Shown one piece after another: positions 30,687-41,760 of a stretch of DNA of 64,000 bases. The stretch's first letter is position 1. The number at the start of each line of letters is the position of its first letter. Position numbers and translations under genes: made by a program. The stretch is taken from assembly GCA_030762935.1 (NCBI GenBank), contig CM060895.1:32168501-32232500 (forward strand), in the 5' to 3' direction. The notes under the pieces were generated by a model. That model made no database searches and was not told the DNA's origin. It was given only the letters and a program-made list of their open reading frames with translations. Origin of the DNA: Hymenopus coronatus (Eukaryota; Arthropoda; Insecta; Mantodea; Hymenopodidae).

Positions 30687-31110
30687 AGGCAGCCAAGTGT
30701 GTGCTACGTGAGAAGCAACATCTCCGTAGCATGGTGGACTGTCTCATTCTACCTTGATCTCTTGTTCTTATTTATACGACCCTGCCTCTGTACATCCGGC
30801 CGAGGTGACCCAGTCTGCATTTGAGCTCGTCAAGGTAACCCCTTGTACAGTGTGTCTCGGTGCAGTAACGCGGAACCTGCTAGGCACGTTCACGTGTACG
30901 ATCACTACTTCGACCTAAAGGACGATCCCGCTTGGCATCTCGAGCTCGCTGAGACTCAACCCTCAGTTGCGTGTCTCCATGTCCCGATAGGCGAAGTACA
31001 CCACCTGCTACCTACCTTCCGTTCCTCTATAAGGCAGAACCGACTCGCAACTGCACAGAAATACTCACCAGCGCGGAGTCCACAACAGTTATCAATATTA
31101 TGTATATAAA
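30683..31110. other. GC-rich block after the poly-A, unassigned
   Basis: Begins GAGGAAGGCAGCC, echoing the GCAAGGCAGAAG after the first poly-A, so it may be the start of a third tandem copy. Two 88-codon frames (30843-31109, 30971-31237) overlap and match nothing known to me. Confidence 0.35.
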
Positions 31111-31523
31111 ATCTGGCATCAATTGCAATAACGTATTTTACATACTTTATATTTTCAAAATTTCATGTATGCATCACCTTAAGCGAAGCATGTACTTAAA
31201 TTTAAATCCTTCAAATTCGAGAGGAAAAATGTCATAATTTTGCTATACCCTAATACACAAATTACAAGTAATCAAAACACTTTTATTTGATCATATCAAC
31301 TGATAAAAACTGCCTTCTTCTAAATTACCAACCAGTAATAGGCTCAAGAACAGGTTGAGACAGGTGAACCAGGCATTCAAAGCGACACGCGGAGCTCTCT
31401 AAGACTATTCAGTTCAACTATTAAAGCGCCCCAGTGGAATGACTGAGACTAGGCAACTTCCACCAATCGCGATCATTTGATTGGAGCGATATTGTCGAAA
31501 CATCTTATCGCAGCTAATATTCA
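31111..31523. other. Spacer, nothing recognised
   Basis: AT-rich then mixed; no frame or repeat could be supported before the HL870 copy. Confidence 0.4.
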
Positions 31524-32390
31524 TTTTTTACTTTCTATACGTACTACGTACATAATGTACAGAGAAGGTATTGCACTCCACCCAAAAATTCGATACCGAG
31601 ATTTCACCGGAAATTTACGTTTAAGGATCCCCTGTATCCAAAAAAAGCATTTCCAGAAAAAGGTCCGTGTGTGTGTCCGTGTGTCTGTGAACACGATAAC
31701 TCAAAAATCGAAAAGTCAATAAAATACCAAACTTGGTATTTAAGTTTAATATCTACCAGAGATGCCACAACAAGATTTTGAGAAAAATCCCCCATCCTAA
31801 ACTACCTTTAACATGGAACTTTTTTCGAAAATTTCGATTTTCTCAACAATGCCTCAAATGATTTTGACTAAAATTTCATATATTAAAACTATTTACTTCA
31901 CAAATAAAATGTATATCTTGAATTTTCTGGGAATAACCTCTAAAGATTACTTTATTCTGTATAAATTTTAACGGAATTTTCCATAACTGCTAAACCGTAA
32001 GAGATGTACAAAAAGTTACCACACAAAAAATTTAGAGCACGTTAAAACTCACAATTTATGTTATATACATTTTTTTCGTGAAGTTGTTCGTTTTTGAGAT
32101 ATTCCCTGTTTTTGGTTTCAGCCTTAAAAAGCGTATTCTTCTCATACAGGAGTTTGTCCTGTTCTTACAAAAAAAGGAACCTCAGTCACATAGCAGCCAG
32201 CTTTTGACCATCACTTTAAACTATGCTACTCTCTTATTTCTGTTCTACTTACAAGGAAGCAAGTAATAAGACTATTTCTACTAATTTTTTCTCGATTAGC
32301 ATGAAGTAAATAGAAACATAAGCTTTTTAACAGTAATTTGTTGTACAGTTGTAGAGAAGGTCATGTGAATGGGTCGCATCAGATTTTTTT
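31524..32390 (+). mobile_element. HL870 element, full length (867 bp)
   Basis: T6 then ACTTTCTATACGTACTACG, a short GT/GTCC tract (31662-31690), and the end GTCATGTGAATGGGTCGCATC followed by AGA and a T-run to 32390. Both termini and both subterminal inverted-repeat halves are present, making it one of the better reference copies. Confidence 0.93.
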
Positions 32391-32964
32391 TGAAATCTTG
32401 TCACACTTGACGTTCGTCTGTTTAAGCTGCTATTTAAGCACTCAATCTTCACTTTTAATAACAGTGAATTCCACAATTGTGCTTTCAATTAATTTAGCTA
32501 CAATGTTTATTTAAAATGTATTCCGTTCATAATGCATTTAGTTAAAAAGAGGAGTGAAAATAATCATTATTTGTGTCTTATGTATGAGAAGTGTTCAATA
32601 ACCTCAAATAAAATAGCATTTTTTTTACATGTTCATATATTACTTATTAAAGTCTGAAATTAAGTAATTGTTTCCTATTTCTATTGTTGCTATCGATATT
32701 CGTACGTTGGGTGTAGACACGGTCGGCCATATCATAATTCAGGAGGCAGTGAAGAAAGAAAAAAAAAAAAAAAAACGTTCGGTAAATAAACATGGTCGAG
32801 TGCATCAAATCTACCATTTGAGAACTAATGTATGACAGTCATAAGCTGATAAAATCTTGCTTCCTATATATTATAGGTTATTAATAATTTATTTCGCAGA
32901 ATTGTGTTTTCAACTGAGACAATTGCCTGCCGTCGCTTCGCTCTGCTCGTGAATTATCTACAAG
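32391..32964. other. Spacer with a poly-A run
   Basis: AT-rich. An A-rich run at 32758-32775 follows GGAGGCAGTGAAGAAAG and could be the tail of a retrotransposed fragment, but no source is recognised. Confidence 0.4.
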
Positions 32965-33528
32965 ATGAGAACACTCCTGGTACTACTTAAGATACTGCGT
33001 GTGCACATAGACGCACTCAAATATTTTAATATGGCAGAAAGATTTGGACGAGGATTTTTATTCCAGTTTCCTCCCTCACAAATACGCATCAGGCTGGTCG
33101 ACTCAATAATTCAGGAAGACATAAAGAACAGATGTCACTGCTGTAGGCCAACCCTTTCGATAATGGAATTTGAACGTGCTAACTTGAGGTTATTACCTTC
33201 TCTGTTAGAGAGCGCACTTGGTATTTATGAGTGTGGCCACGTCACATGTCGCTATGTTGACACTACTGGAGACTGCTTGTTCAGGCAGTGTCTGAGGGCC
33301 ACCTGTGTCCCCTCAAGTGGCAGAGAGACGTTTATGTATTATAACCATCAGCGCTTGCAGAGACCAAGGCAGACATCAAAATGTCAAGCCTGCCATATGC
33401 GCTTCAACGGGCCTCATGCTATTCAAAGGATGGAGGGAGTATTGCAGCCGCTGGAAACAACTTGCTTACCAAAACTGCTCATTTCCCATCCAGTAGTCCA
33501 AAATACAGCTGAAAATTCAGTTAAATAA
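32965..33528 (+). CDS. Unassigned 187-codon open frame with paired cysteines
   Basis: This is the longest frame in the window that does not lie in a recognised repeat. GC content is visibly higher than the flanks. The first ATG is 32965; a second at 33033 (MAERFGRG) is equally plausible. Cysteine pairs appear as CHCC (~residue 59), CGHVTC (~90), CLFRQC (~104) and CQACH (~143), suggestive of metal binding, but the spacing fits no zinc finger I know. There is no signal peptide or membrane segment, although residues 1-15 are hydrophobic. It ends with TAA and is followed by AT-rich DNA without a clear splice donor. It could be a retrocopy, a transposon-derived frame or chance. Confidence 0.3.
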   Translation: MRTLLVLLKILRVHIDALKYFNMAERFGRGFLFQFPPSQIRIRLVDSIIQEDIKNRCHCCRPTLSIMEFERANLRLLPSLLESALGIYECGHVTCRYVDTTGDCLFRQCLRATCVPSSGRETFMYYNHQRLQRPRQTSKCQACHMRFNGPHAIQRMEGVLQPLETTCLPKLLISHPVVQNTAENSVK

Positions 33529-33787
33529 ACAACATTAATTACTAAACACCACAATCTAAAACTAAAACAATGAATTTTATAGAAGCCGAAATGAAGGATT
33601 CAAAATAAGTTACTGATTACTAGGTCTCGGTAATTGATAACCTAAAAATGATGGGAAATTACTTAAATAATCAACTTAAATTTGTTAAAATACGAATCAC
33701 TTATAGAGAACAAAACCGGGCTTGTAAGCCTCGGTCCACTGGAGTTCTCCCCTTGTTCCCCAAACATTTTGTCTGCGTCTGCGGCCA

Positions 33788-34091
33788 GAAAAATTTTCGA
33801 AAATTGTTCCATGTAAAGGGCAGTTAGGGTTGGGGGGATTTTACGAAAATCTTCCTGCCGGGTCCTTGGAAGATAATGAACCTAAATACCAAGTTTGGTA
33901 TTTACTTGACTTTTCGTATTTGAGCTATGCAGCCCACAGACACACGGAAATGTTTCTAAAAGTGATATTTTAGGATTAATGGGGTCTCAAAACATGTAAT
34001 TCCGGTGAAATCTCGATATCGAATTTTTGGGTGCGATACTATATCTTCTCCATACACTACGTACATAGTACGTGTAGAGAAAGTGAAAATT
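33788..34091 (-). mobile_element. HL870 left third, reversed (first of a tandem pair)
   Basis: From AAATTTTCGAAAATTG to the well-preserved palindrome (CTACGTACATAGTACGTG) and GAGAAAGTGAAAA. A subfamily marker CCGGGTCCTTGGAAG is shared with the next copy. Confidence 0.88.
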
Positions 34092-34333
34092 CAAGGTATA
34101 CATTTCGTTTATCATGAAAAGCATCTTAACATATGGTATTTTAATCAAAATCGTTAGAGCTATTTTTGAAAAATTCAAAATTTCAAAAAATGTTCCATGT
34201 AAAGGGTAGTTGGGTTTCGGGGGATTTTCCAAAACATCTTCGTGTCTGGTCCTTGAAAGATACTGAACCTAAATACCAAGTTTGGTATTTACTCGACTCT
34301 TCGTTTTTGGGTTATGTTGTTGACAAACACGCG
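34092..34333 (-). mobile_element. HL870 middle part, reversed (second of a tandem pair)
   Basis: Begins directly after the previous copy's T/A-run end and stops in the CA-tract region (GTTGACAAACACGCGCG) where a family-B SINE starts. The marker GTCTGGTCCTTGAAAG indicates a close relation to the previous copy. Confidence 0.86.
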
Positions 34334-34544
34334 CGCCTCTCACCTAGACGGGCCGGGTTCGATCCCAAATGAGATTTGTTGTGAACATAGCGGCGCAGGG
34401 GTGGTTTTTCTCCGGGTTCTCCGTTTTCCCCGACTTCGCATTCCACCGGTGCTCCATCTTTACTCCATGTAACATCAGTGTCGTCGCTTACCGTGCCATT
34501 TGTAGTAAAAGCTGGCGTTAAACACTATTAAAAAAAAAAAAAAA
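34334..34544 (+). mobile_element. tRNA-derived SINE, family B, with poly-A
   Basis: Box B (GGGTTCGATCCC) near 34352, then GTGGTTTTTCTCCGGGTTCTC, CACCGGTGCTCCATCTT and GGCGTTAAACACTATT followed by 14 A. The box-A half of the head is degenerate (CTCTCACCTAGACGGG). The same body recurs at 43401 and, reversed, at 63051. Confidence 0.82.
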
Positions 34545-35367
34545 CAACAGCCGCGCGCGTTAAAGGCAGATCTATTTTGTTCGGTAATGATTAATGTAAT
34601 TAGTATACCCGGGTAAAGGAAGAAAGATGGTTGCATAAATACGCAAAGCATTTAGTGGGTGTATTAAAAAACATACGTTCTGCCATTTGAATACCTTGCT
34701 TTTCAACAGACAGAGTGCGTTGCCTCATGTGTGTGGCATTGTTGACGTGACGCGTTGTGGTAGATCATTATTTATTCCTTTGCTTCTACGCCCGTGAGCC
34801 TGGATATGCGGTGAATCTTTAATAGGGTTGAATATGGAGATGTTTGTTGCAAACAGTGTTGCCAGTTATCTTCACACACGCTTGCTTTCGGCGTAATTGC
34901 GATAGGATATCGAGATGATTGATGTATCGATTTCACCACCAGTGTTGTAGCAGCGCCATATTTCAAATCACAATGTGCATCAACTTAAACAATGGGTTTG
35001 GTCTACTGCAGTTTCTCACAATATTCCACATGTCTGTTGATTTTTAGACCCAGTTCGCAAATGCAGTTGCATCAATTGGAACAGCCTGGGTTCCCGGGCA
35101 ATGGTATTTGCGTTAGGCTTGATTCTTCTTCTTTGCAATAAAGCCGCGGAATTCGATAAACTGGCCGCATATGGTATTCTTTTTTGTGGGAGGAAGGGAA
35201 TGGTTTTGTGACCGACTATCGCTTCAGAATAGGACGAGAGCGCTAGTAGTTATGATTATTTCCATATCCCATTCGTTGCAAGTTTGTATCAAATGTGAAC
35301 CAACACGTGTTGTTTAACAAATAACAGATGTTTCGCAGTGTAAGTGTTGCATTTCATCCAAAACAAG
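34545..35367. other. Spacer, nothing recognised
   Basis: No family of this window and no supported frame. A 64-codon minus-strand frame at 34772-34966 matches nothing known to me. Confidence 0.4.
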
Positions 35368-35530
35368 ATGGTACTCCCTTACTTCCTTCTACTTACAAGG
35401 AAGCAAGTAATAAGACTATTTCTGCTGTTTCCTCGATTAGCATGCAATAAATAGAAGCATAAGCTTCTTAACAATAACATGTTACAGATATGTAGAGAAA
35501 CTCATATGAATGGAACACATAAGATTTTTT
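35368..35530 (+). mobile_element. HL870 terminal fragment (hairpin end)
   Basis: ATGGTACTCCCTTACTTCC through to CATATGAATGGAACACATAAGA and the T-run; only the last ~165 bp remain. Confidence 0.88.
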
Positions 35531-36604
35531 AAAATTGTTCTTTATTTTATCGCCTTAACAATTTGGTCATATAGGTCATATAGCGACGGTACTGCTTGGT
35601 AATATTAAGCAGAATAATGCTGTGCAGTTCATTCTTGTTTTAGTCTTATTATTGAGATTGTCCTTTTTTTTTTTTTGCATTTTTGAGCATGGTATCTCTC
35701 GCAGTGTTTTTTGCACACTTTACACACGCATTCTTCTTTTGGTTGGTGGAATCTTTGGTTGCAGCATAGTTTGTGGTGAAAACCGTGCGTTGCCTATCTT
35801 ATCACTATGTGTCGGAGTTCGTAATTTGGCTGTTGTGTAGAAATGGGGTCATATGACTTTATTTTTTTCCTTTAGTGGGTGTAGTGTCTTTCCATTGTAG
35901 CCAGAATTGTGCTCTGATGTCCTCGATGAAAAAAGTTTCTGTGGCTAGTACGTATGTTAGCCTCGATGAGGCTGACTTCCCTATTCCTAGGATCCGTTTT
36001 AGGCAGAAGGCTTTGACTTTCTTAATTGTTGATAGGTTGGCGATTGTGGGTTTATCACAGATGATGTTGACCTTGTAACTGTTCAGTAATATATCTCGTT
36101 GATGGCATGTGGTGAACGGTAGCGTTTTCTTAAGGTCTCATCCTCGAACTAACTTCTCTTCACGCCAAGCAAATAGTGTTAGAGGGCCGCCTAGTCTCTT
36201 GCTGTCCTGGCATCCGCACTCAGATGGCGAACACACTCATTTCCTTACATCTTACATAGCACTTCGCTTCGCGACAATTAGAATCTGTAAAGTCTATTGC
36301 TTACACTATCTGTAGATAGATTGCAGCGCAACCACATTTACTAACAGTTTTTCAACTTTGCTATTATTTTAGACTGAAGAAGGAACTTTGGGACGTGATA
36401 ATAATATTTAATCCGGTACTTACCTTGTCGACTGAGGGAAACCACAAAAAAAAAAAAAAAACCAACAACAAAACAAATCAGATTGGTGAGCCCATGGAGT
36501 ATGAATTCAGGACCTCCCGAATGCTCAGACATTACTCGTGAATCACTTCGCTCGGTTTTAAATTTTTCTTCACTAACAAACAAACTCCCAAAATATTACT
36601 GATT
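35531..36604. other. Spacer with a possible SINE remnant
   Basis: Plus-strand frames of 67-72 codons (35622-36315) are unmatched. At 36430-36545 (minus) a GAGTAATGTCTGAGCATTCG head-like piece with GGTCCTGAATTC and an 18-nt homopolymer suggests a decayed tRNA-derived SINE. Confidence 0.35.
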
Positions 36605-36940
36605 TGTTTGTTAGGACCGTATAACTCCATGGCACAACAGCCCGCAAGGGACTAAGGCCTACTGCCCGGCCACTGCATCCCCAATCTCGGGTCAGGAAGG
36701 CGTCACGAGTGGGATGCAGTGCTGGAGAGTGAGACGTGATCAGCGCCTCGAGTCCCTCCCGGCCGGTTGATCCGGTCTTCTCGATCTGGAGCCGCAACTT
36801 CTCAATCAAGTAGCTCCTCAAATGGCCCCGAGGTTGAGTACACCCTGGACCAGGTCTCCTAGCGGGAGAAAAATCCCTACGCTGGCACCAGGAATCGAAC
36901 CCAGGTCTACCGCTTGCAAGGAGACGCAGGATAGTATACC
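36605..36940 (-). mobile_element. tRNA-derived SINE, family C
   Basis: On the minus strand the right end reads GTAGACCTGGGTTCGATTCC (box B) followed by TGGTGCCAGCGTAGGGATTT; the body then continues GC-rich for ~300 bp. The same box-B neighbourhood (ACGCTGGTACCGG in plus sense) recurs at 63311-63415. No duplication was found at the ends. A decayed tRNA-derived unit is the most likely reading. Confidence 0.5.
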
Positions 36941-37088
36941 TGTATATATTTTTGTGATCAAAATACTCATTTGTTTCATTAAAATAATTACTATTAAAAT
37001 TCTCTATTTTGATTAACCTTCTTTTCTCCAAGTTGTCCAATAACATCTTTATTTAATAAAATAAGGGAAACATTGTTTATATAAAGGC

Positions 37089-37485
37089 TTACGGCATTAT
37101 AACATTTACAAAAATCTCTGTACAAGGCGGACTGCCTACCAGTCCAGTCCAGTGTGATTGGCAGGCTGAGGGCAGCCCGAGGTGTGATAGACGTGTCCCT
37201 GTTCTCGGAGAGAACTTAACCACGTTCTGACGGGATTGTGGGTTTTGTAGGATGGCGGGTGTGTATTGGGGTTGTGGAGTGACAGGAGGAGGCGAATATT
37301 GCTCCTCGACGGTTGCCTTGATGGTGCAACGGCCCTTGTGCACCGCTGGTGTGTTTTCATCAAAATGTTTCTTGAGATTAAATTTTGAATCCAAGCAACT
37401 CTTGAAGGATAGTAAGGAGCTTAGCCGTAGCAGCTGTTGGTGGTGCTCCTGCCTACGGTTGCGAGGACTATTATATACACAAAGC
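37089..37485 (-). CDS. Candidate minus-strand exon, Pro/Gln-rich, gene unknown
   Basis: After a TAG at about 37487 the minus strand is open for ~132 codons to a stop near 37089. The product reads SPRNRRQEHHQQLLRLSS, then CLDSKFNLKKHFDENTPAV, VEEQYSPPPVTPQPQYTP and AILQNPQSRQNVVKF. The composition (Gln, Pro, Ser) and higher GC look like coding DNA of a low-complexity region. A possible acceptor is ATATAATAG before TCCTCGC; no convincing donor is seen. It lies on the same strand as, and upstream of, the Dpr-like exon, so it might be an upstream exon of that gene, but nothing in the sequence proves this. Confidence 0.28.
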
Positions 37486-37715
37486 TAAGCATCACGTTTA
37501 ATTAAGCCCAGCTATACAAAGTTTATATAAAAATAAACAACAATAATTCAATTATATTAAAAGATAACAAAATAAACAAGCACGAACAGAGGTTTAAATC
37601 TTGTTTCCCATTATTTTTAATGTGTGGGTGTCTACATATATATGCGAGTTACACAAAAAAAGAGACAAAGAACATTAAACTAGGTAAAATTTCGATACTC
37701 AAGAGCTTTTTTTTC

Positions 37716-37865
37716 TTTTTACTTTCTCTACACATAGCACGTACCTACTTATTGTATTCAGAAGGTATTGTATTTCGCCCAAAAATTAGATACCGGGATT
37801 TCCACGGAAATATATGTTTTAAGGTTCCCTAAATAAAAAATTATTCTTAGAAGAAAGTCAATCAG

Positions 37866-37910
<45 letters not shown>

Positions 37911-38263
37911 AGACGGAATAGTTCAAAAACGAAGACTGTTAAATGTACCAAATTCAGTATTTAAATTTGGCATCTTTCAATTATGAACACGAAGATTTTC
38001 ATGAAAATCCCCCCACCCCAAACCACCGTTTGCATGGAAAATTTTGATTTTCTCAAAAGTAGACTAAACTAATTTGATCAAAACATCGTATTTTAAAGAT
38101 ATTTACATGACAAATAAAATGTACATCTTGAATTTGCTGATAATGTCTTTCAATACCTCTTTATTCTATATGAATTTTGCTGAATTTTCCATAAATAGTA
38201 TGTTGTAAGAGATAAACAAAAACTTATACACCAAAAATGTAGGTCTCGTTAAAGCACACAATT
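37716..38263 (+). mobile_element. HL870 copy, truncated on the right, long GT tract
   Basis: T-run, ACTTTCTCTACACATAGCAC, then (GT)n at 37870-37907, ending at AGGTCTCGTTAAAGCACACAATT. The last third is absent. Confidence 0.9.
37870..37907 (+). repeat. (GT)n microsatellite inside HL870
   Basis: About 19 GT units at the element's standard tract position. Confidence 0.95.
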
Positions 38264-38570
38264 GGCAAAAGAGGACTATGGCGTGAGGCATAGGTAAGCG
38301 TGACGAATATGTGATATAAACAGGCAGGGAATATAATGTATAAAAAAAGGTAATTGGAGCTACAGCATAAAATACAAATTGGGTGGAGTAAAGAAATGTA
38401 TATTTTAGAATTTGCTATGAAACAGAGGGCGGAATAGCTGGCTTAGGTTGGGAGAATAGTTAGTTCTAAGGTAGTTAATGAAGTTGGTAGGAGGATTTAC
38501 CCATTATGCGCGGATCAGGAAGACTAGACGCACATTTTGGCAGATTGTGTGCAGAAGGAGGATGTTAGGA
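38264..38570. other. Spacer, unassigned
   Basis: Purine-rich sequence between two HL870 copies in opposite orientation; no frame above 60 codons and no family recognised. Confidence 0.4.
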
Positions 38571-39187
38571 AAAGATCTGATGTGTTCCATTCACGTGATT
38601 TTCTCTACATCTCTGTAACAAATTGTTCTTAAAAAGCTTATTCTTCTATTTACTTCATCCTAATCGAGATAAACATTATCAGAAATTGTCTTATTGCTTA
38701 GTACATTTTAAGTATAAGGGAAATAAGGGGATACACTATAATAAAGCGATAGTCAAATATTCTAAAAACTGGTTGATTGGATGGAAAACGGTTTCTTTCC
38801 ATGGTCAGGAGCTGACAATTACCGTATGAGAAGAGTTTAAACATTTTAAAACCGAAGCCAATGACAAGGAATATCTCGGAAATTGTCAACTCAATGAAAA
38901 AAAAAAAATGTAGATGACAAATTGTGTCTTAACGGCATCTACGTTTTTTGTGTTTTAAGCATTTGTCTATCTCTTACGGTTTACCAGTTATGAAAAAGTC
39001 ATGAAGAATGAAAATATCTTCAGAAACTATTTCCAGAAAATTCAAGATATACGTATATGTGTGTGTGTGTGTATATATATATATATACGTATATGTGTAT
39101 ATATACGAAATCCCGGTATCGAATTGTTGGGTGTAATACAATACCTTCTCTATACACTACATACATGATATATGTAGAGAAAGTAAA
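38571..39187 (-). mobile_element. HL870 copy with microsatellite replacing its centre
   Basis: Starts AAAGATCTGATGTGTTCC, runs to AATTCAAGATATACG, then a GT/TA microsatellite (39057-39110) occupies the place of ~300 bp, and resumes at CGAAATCCCGGTATCG to the palindrome and GTAGAGAAAGTAAA. Confidence 0.88.
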
Positions 39188-39545
39188 CATTATTATCGGA
39201 GATATTTTTACCATCAAACAGACGGAGGACAGCATGCTGGGATTTGGTTCTCAACATCCAAGCCTGGGCACATACTTAAAGCCTATTCAGCTGTAAGTTG
39301 ATCCTCGCCAAAACAAAAGCCAGGCGACCAGCGCACCGTTATAATGTAGCCTTCCGCCGTTCACGCTAGAAATAGTCATACTTTCACGACCACTCGGCGC
39401 GTATACGTAGCATATTGCAATGTAAAACGAACAGAGCCCTTATTCCCACAACTTAAACGGTGAATAAAATATCCCGTTAGGTGTAATGGTGATAATATTG
39501 ATAGTCATAACAAAATAAACAGGTACACATGTAATACTTAACTAT
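39188..39545. other. Spacer with a short motif repeated 550 bp away
   Basis: TTGATCCTCGCCAAAACA with GCGACCAGCGCACCG at 39298-39335 recurs in altered form (TTGATCCGCGCCAAAACA, GATCAGTGCACCG) at 39858-39896. Nothing else is recognised. Confidence 0.4.
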
Positions 39546-39838
39546 AAAAAATCTGATGTGTTCCATTCACATACCTTTCTCTACATCTGTGTAACAAATT
39601 GTTGTTAAAAAGCTTATACTTCTATTTAATTCATGCTAATCGAGAAAAAAATAGCAGAAATAGTTTTATTACTTGCTACCATGAAAGTAGAAGCAAAATA
39701 AGGGAAACCATAGGTTAAACTGATAGTCAAAAGCTGGTTTCTATGTGACTGAAGTTCCTTTGTTTGTGTGGATAGGAGTTGACAAATTCCTGTATGAGAA
39801 AAGTTGAAACCAAAAACAACAAATGCCTTAAAAACCTC
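39546..39838 (-). mobile_element. HL870 terminal fragment, reversed
   Basis: AAAAATCTGATGTGTTCCATTCACATACC through to ACAAATTCCTGTATGAGAAAAG; breaks off inside the element. Confidence 0.88.
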
Positions 39839-40034
39839 CATTCTATTCATTCTTAGATTGATCCGCGCCAAAACAGATCCATGTGATCAGTGCACCGCGG
39901 TACAACACAGTAGCAGTGCGCGCAAGAATGTAATCCAGGCTAAGAATCTAAATTACAGAATGAATTTATTCTTAAATTGTACAATAAGCCATACAACTGC
40001 CAAAGAGTTAAATTGTACCGTTAAGCAGAGCATA

Positions 40035-40440
40035 TCTGGTAAACCGTAAGAGATGAATAAAAACTTACTATAAAGAAAATGTAGAGCATATTAGAACACG
40101 CAATTTAAGTTATATACATTTTTTTCGTGGACTTTATCATTTTTAAGATATTCCTGGTTTTTTGTTTTAGCTTTGAAAAACCTTGTAATTTTCTCATACA
40201 GGAATTTATTGTCTCCTGTCCATACAAACAAAGAACCTTCAGTTACATAGCAACCAGCTTTTGGCTGTTATTTTAACCTATGGAACTTCCTCAATTCGCT
40301 TCCACTTACAAGGAAGCAAGTAATAAGATTATTTCTGCTAATTAGCATGAAGTAAATAGAAGCATAAGCTTTTTAATTACAACTTGTTGCAGAGATGTAG
40401 AGAAAGTCATGTGAATGTAGCACAGCAGATTTATTTTTTA
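40035..40440 (+). mobile_element. HL870 copy, right half
   Basis: Starts CTGGTAAACCGTAAGAGATG and ends CATGTGAATGTAGCACAGCAGA before the T-rich flank. Left half missing. Confidence 0.88.
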
Positions 40441-40979
40441 ATTACGCACAGATAACTGATTGGGCAGAAGCAACTTGAAAAGGATATTTCCACTGATACT
40501 TGGCCATTGCCTTCTACGTACCTGCAAATGATATTAGAAAATAAAAAATGAAACACGCACATGCAGCGCTATTGCAGTTTTGGTGAATTAAAGCAACCTT
40601 ATTTGTAGTAAAATAAGAGAGTATATGGCTTTAATCTAGCTTGTCGGAAGGAAGATAAAAAAGAACAGTTTGTAACATTTTAATTAAGAAGTTATTAAAC
40701 GCCGTGCACCGAATACAAATTCAGATGTTTAAAACACTTCGTGAAAGCGTTACAAACATCTGGTCTTTGCTGATGATGACGGGTTTTCCAATATATGAAC
40801 TAGAGAGCGTGGAGCACTTTTTCTGTTGCAATATTATTTAAATGTGATTTTCTTACCGCGTGAGGTAACAAGCCTACTGTCAGTGGCGGCTTGTTACGAC
40901 AGTATTGTAGTGCGACGCATATATTATTAGTTTTAGTTTGTAATATTTAACATAAGAAATATATCCTCTGTGGAACACA
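40441..40979. other. Spacer, nothing recognised
   Basis: AT-rich; no supported frame or repeat. Confidence 0.4.
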
Positions 40980-41760
40980 GTACCGTGGAGGGTAGAAAAT
41001 TCCTTTTGTATTCGTCAAGGCTACGGGCTTTGTTCAAAATAACAAACATTTTAATGCGTTAGGGACATAAGTAACAGCCCTTAAGAGGAAGTTAAGGTAC
41101 TCTCCCTTTGGAACTGGAGAAAGGGAATTTTGCATTGTAGAACAAGGTCACGTGATAACGCCACTTTACGCGCCCTTTTTCAGTCAATCAAAAGGGAGGG
41201 CAAAACTCGGACCTTTTTGTATATAAGTATGTGCGGACAAGAAATCAGGTTCAGAAGGTTCACAAGGTTGCTAAAGTAAGACTATCATGTAGGAAATCGC
41301 GCGCCGTATATTGCAGAAAATCAGTGTTTTATAAATTAATCTGACGGGCAATCATCATCGTGAATGTTACATGGACCGAGAAACTCCTGAATACAGTGAA
41401 TAATGCTATAACAACTCCGTAAATATGGAATTAGCACGTAAAGAAAACTGTTTCATCAAGTTCGCGATCGGTTATGTCGGGAGTCGCTCTTAGGGTTAGT
41501 GCCTCAAACGAACAACCACTCACCAATAAAGGAAGTCTACAGTGAATTAAGTGCACTTTCTCTGTTATTTGAGTCTACCAACAATGTTACATACCCTTGT
41601 CATTCTTTCCCCCCTGAGTAGGAGACAACGAGCTTAGCCGGTACAACAAAGGGAATCTGCAAGGTATGTGCACCTGACAGCGTCATACTGACACCACAAC
41701 AATACCACGACATATTGGCACCCGAAAGTAGAGGCTACTGAAACAAACTACGGCATTGTG
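40980..41760 (+). other. Possible solo/5' LTR-like region with TATA box
   Basis: The stretch has a promoter-like core (GTATATAAG at 41219-41227, preceded by AGTCAATCAAAAG), an AATAAA-like signal (ACCAATAAAGG near 41521), and, ~170 bp further on, ATTGGCACCCGAAAGTAG (about 41715), which resembles a retrotransposon primer-binding site just after an LTR ending in ...ACGACA. LTR retrotransposons put exactly these parts in this order. No gag or pol follows, a second LTR is not seen, and the LTR start could not be fixed. A host promoter is an alternative. Confidence 0.33.
41219..41227 (+). promoter_or_regulatory. TATA box of the LTR-like region
   Basis: GTATATAAG in a GC-richer context; ~30 bp downstream is CAGGTTCAGAAGGTTCAC, a possible start region. 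Function inferred from sequence only. Confidence 0.3.
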
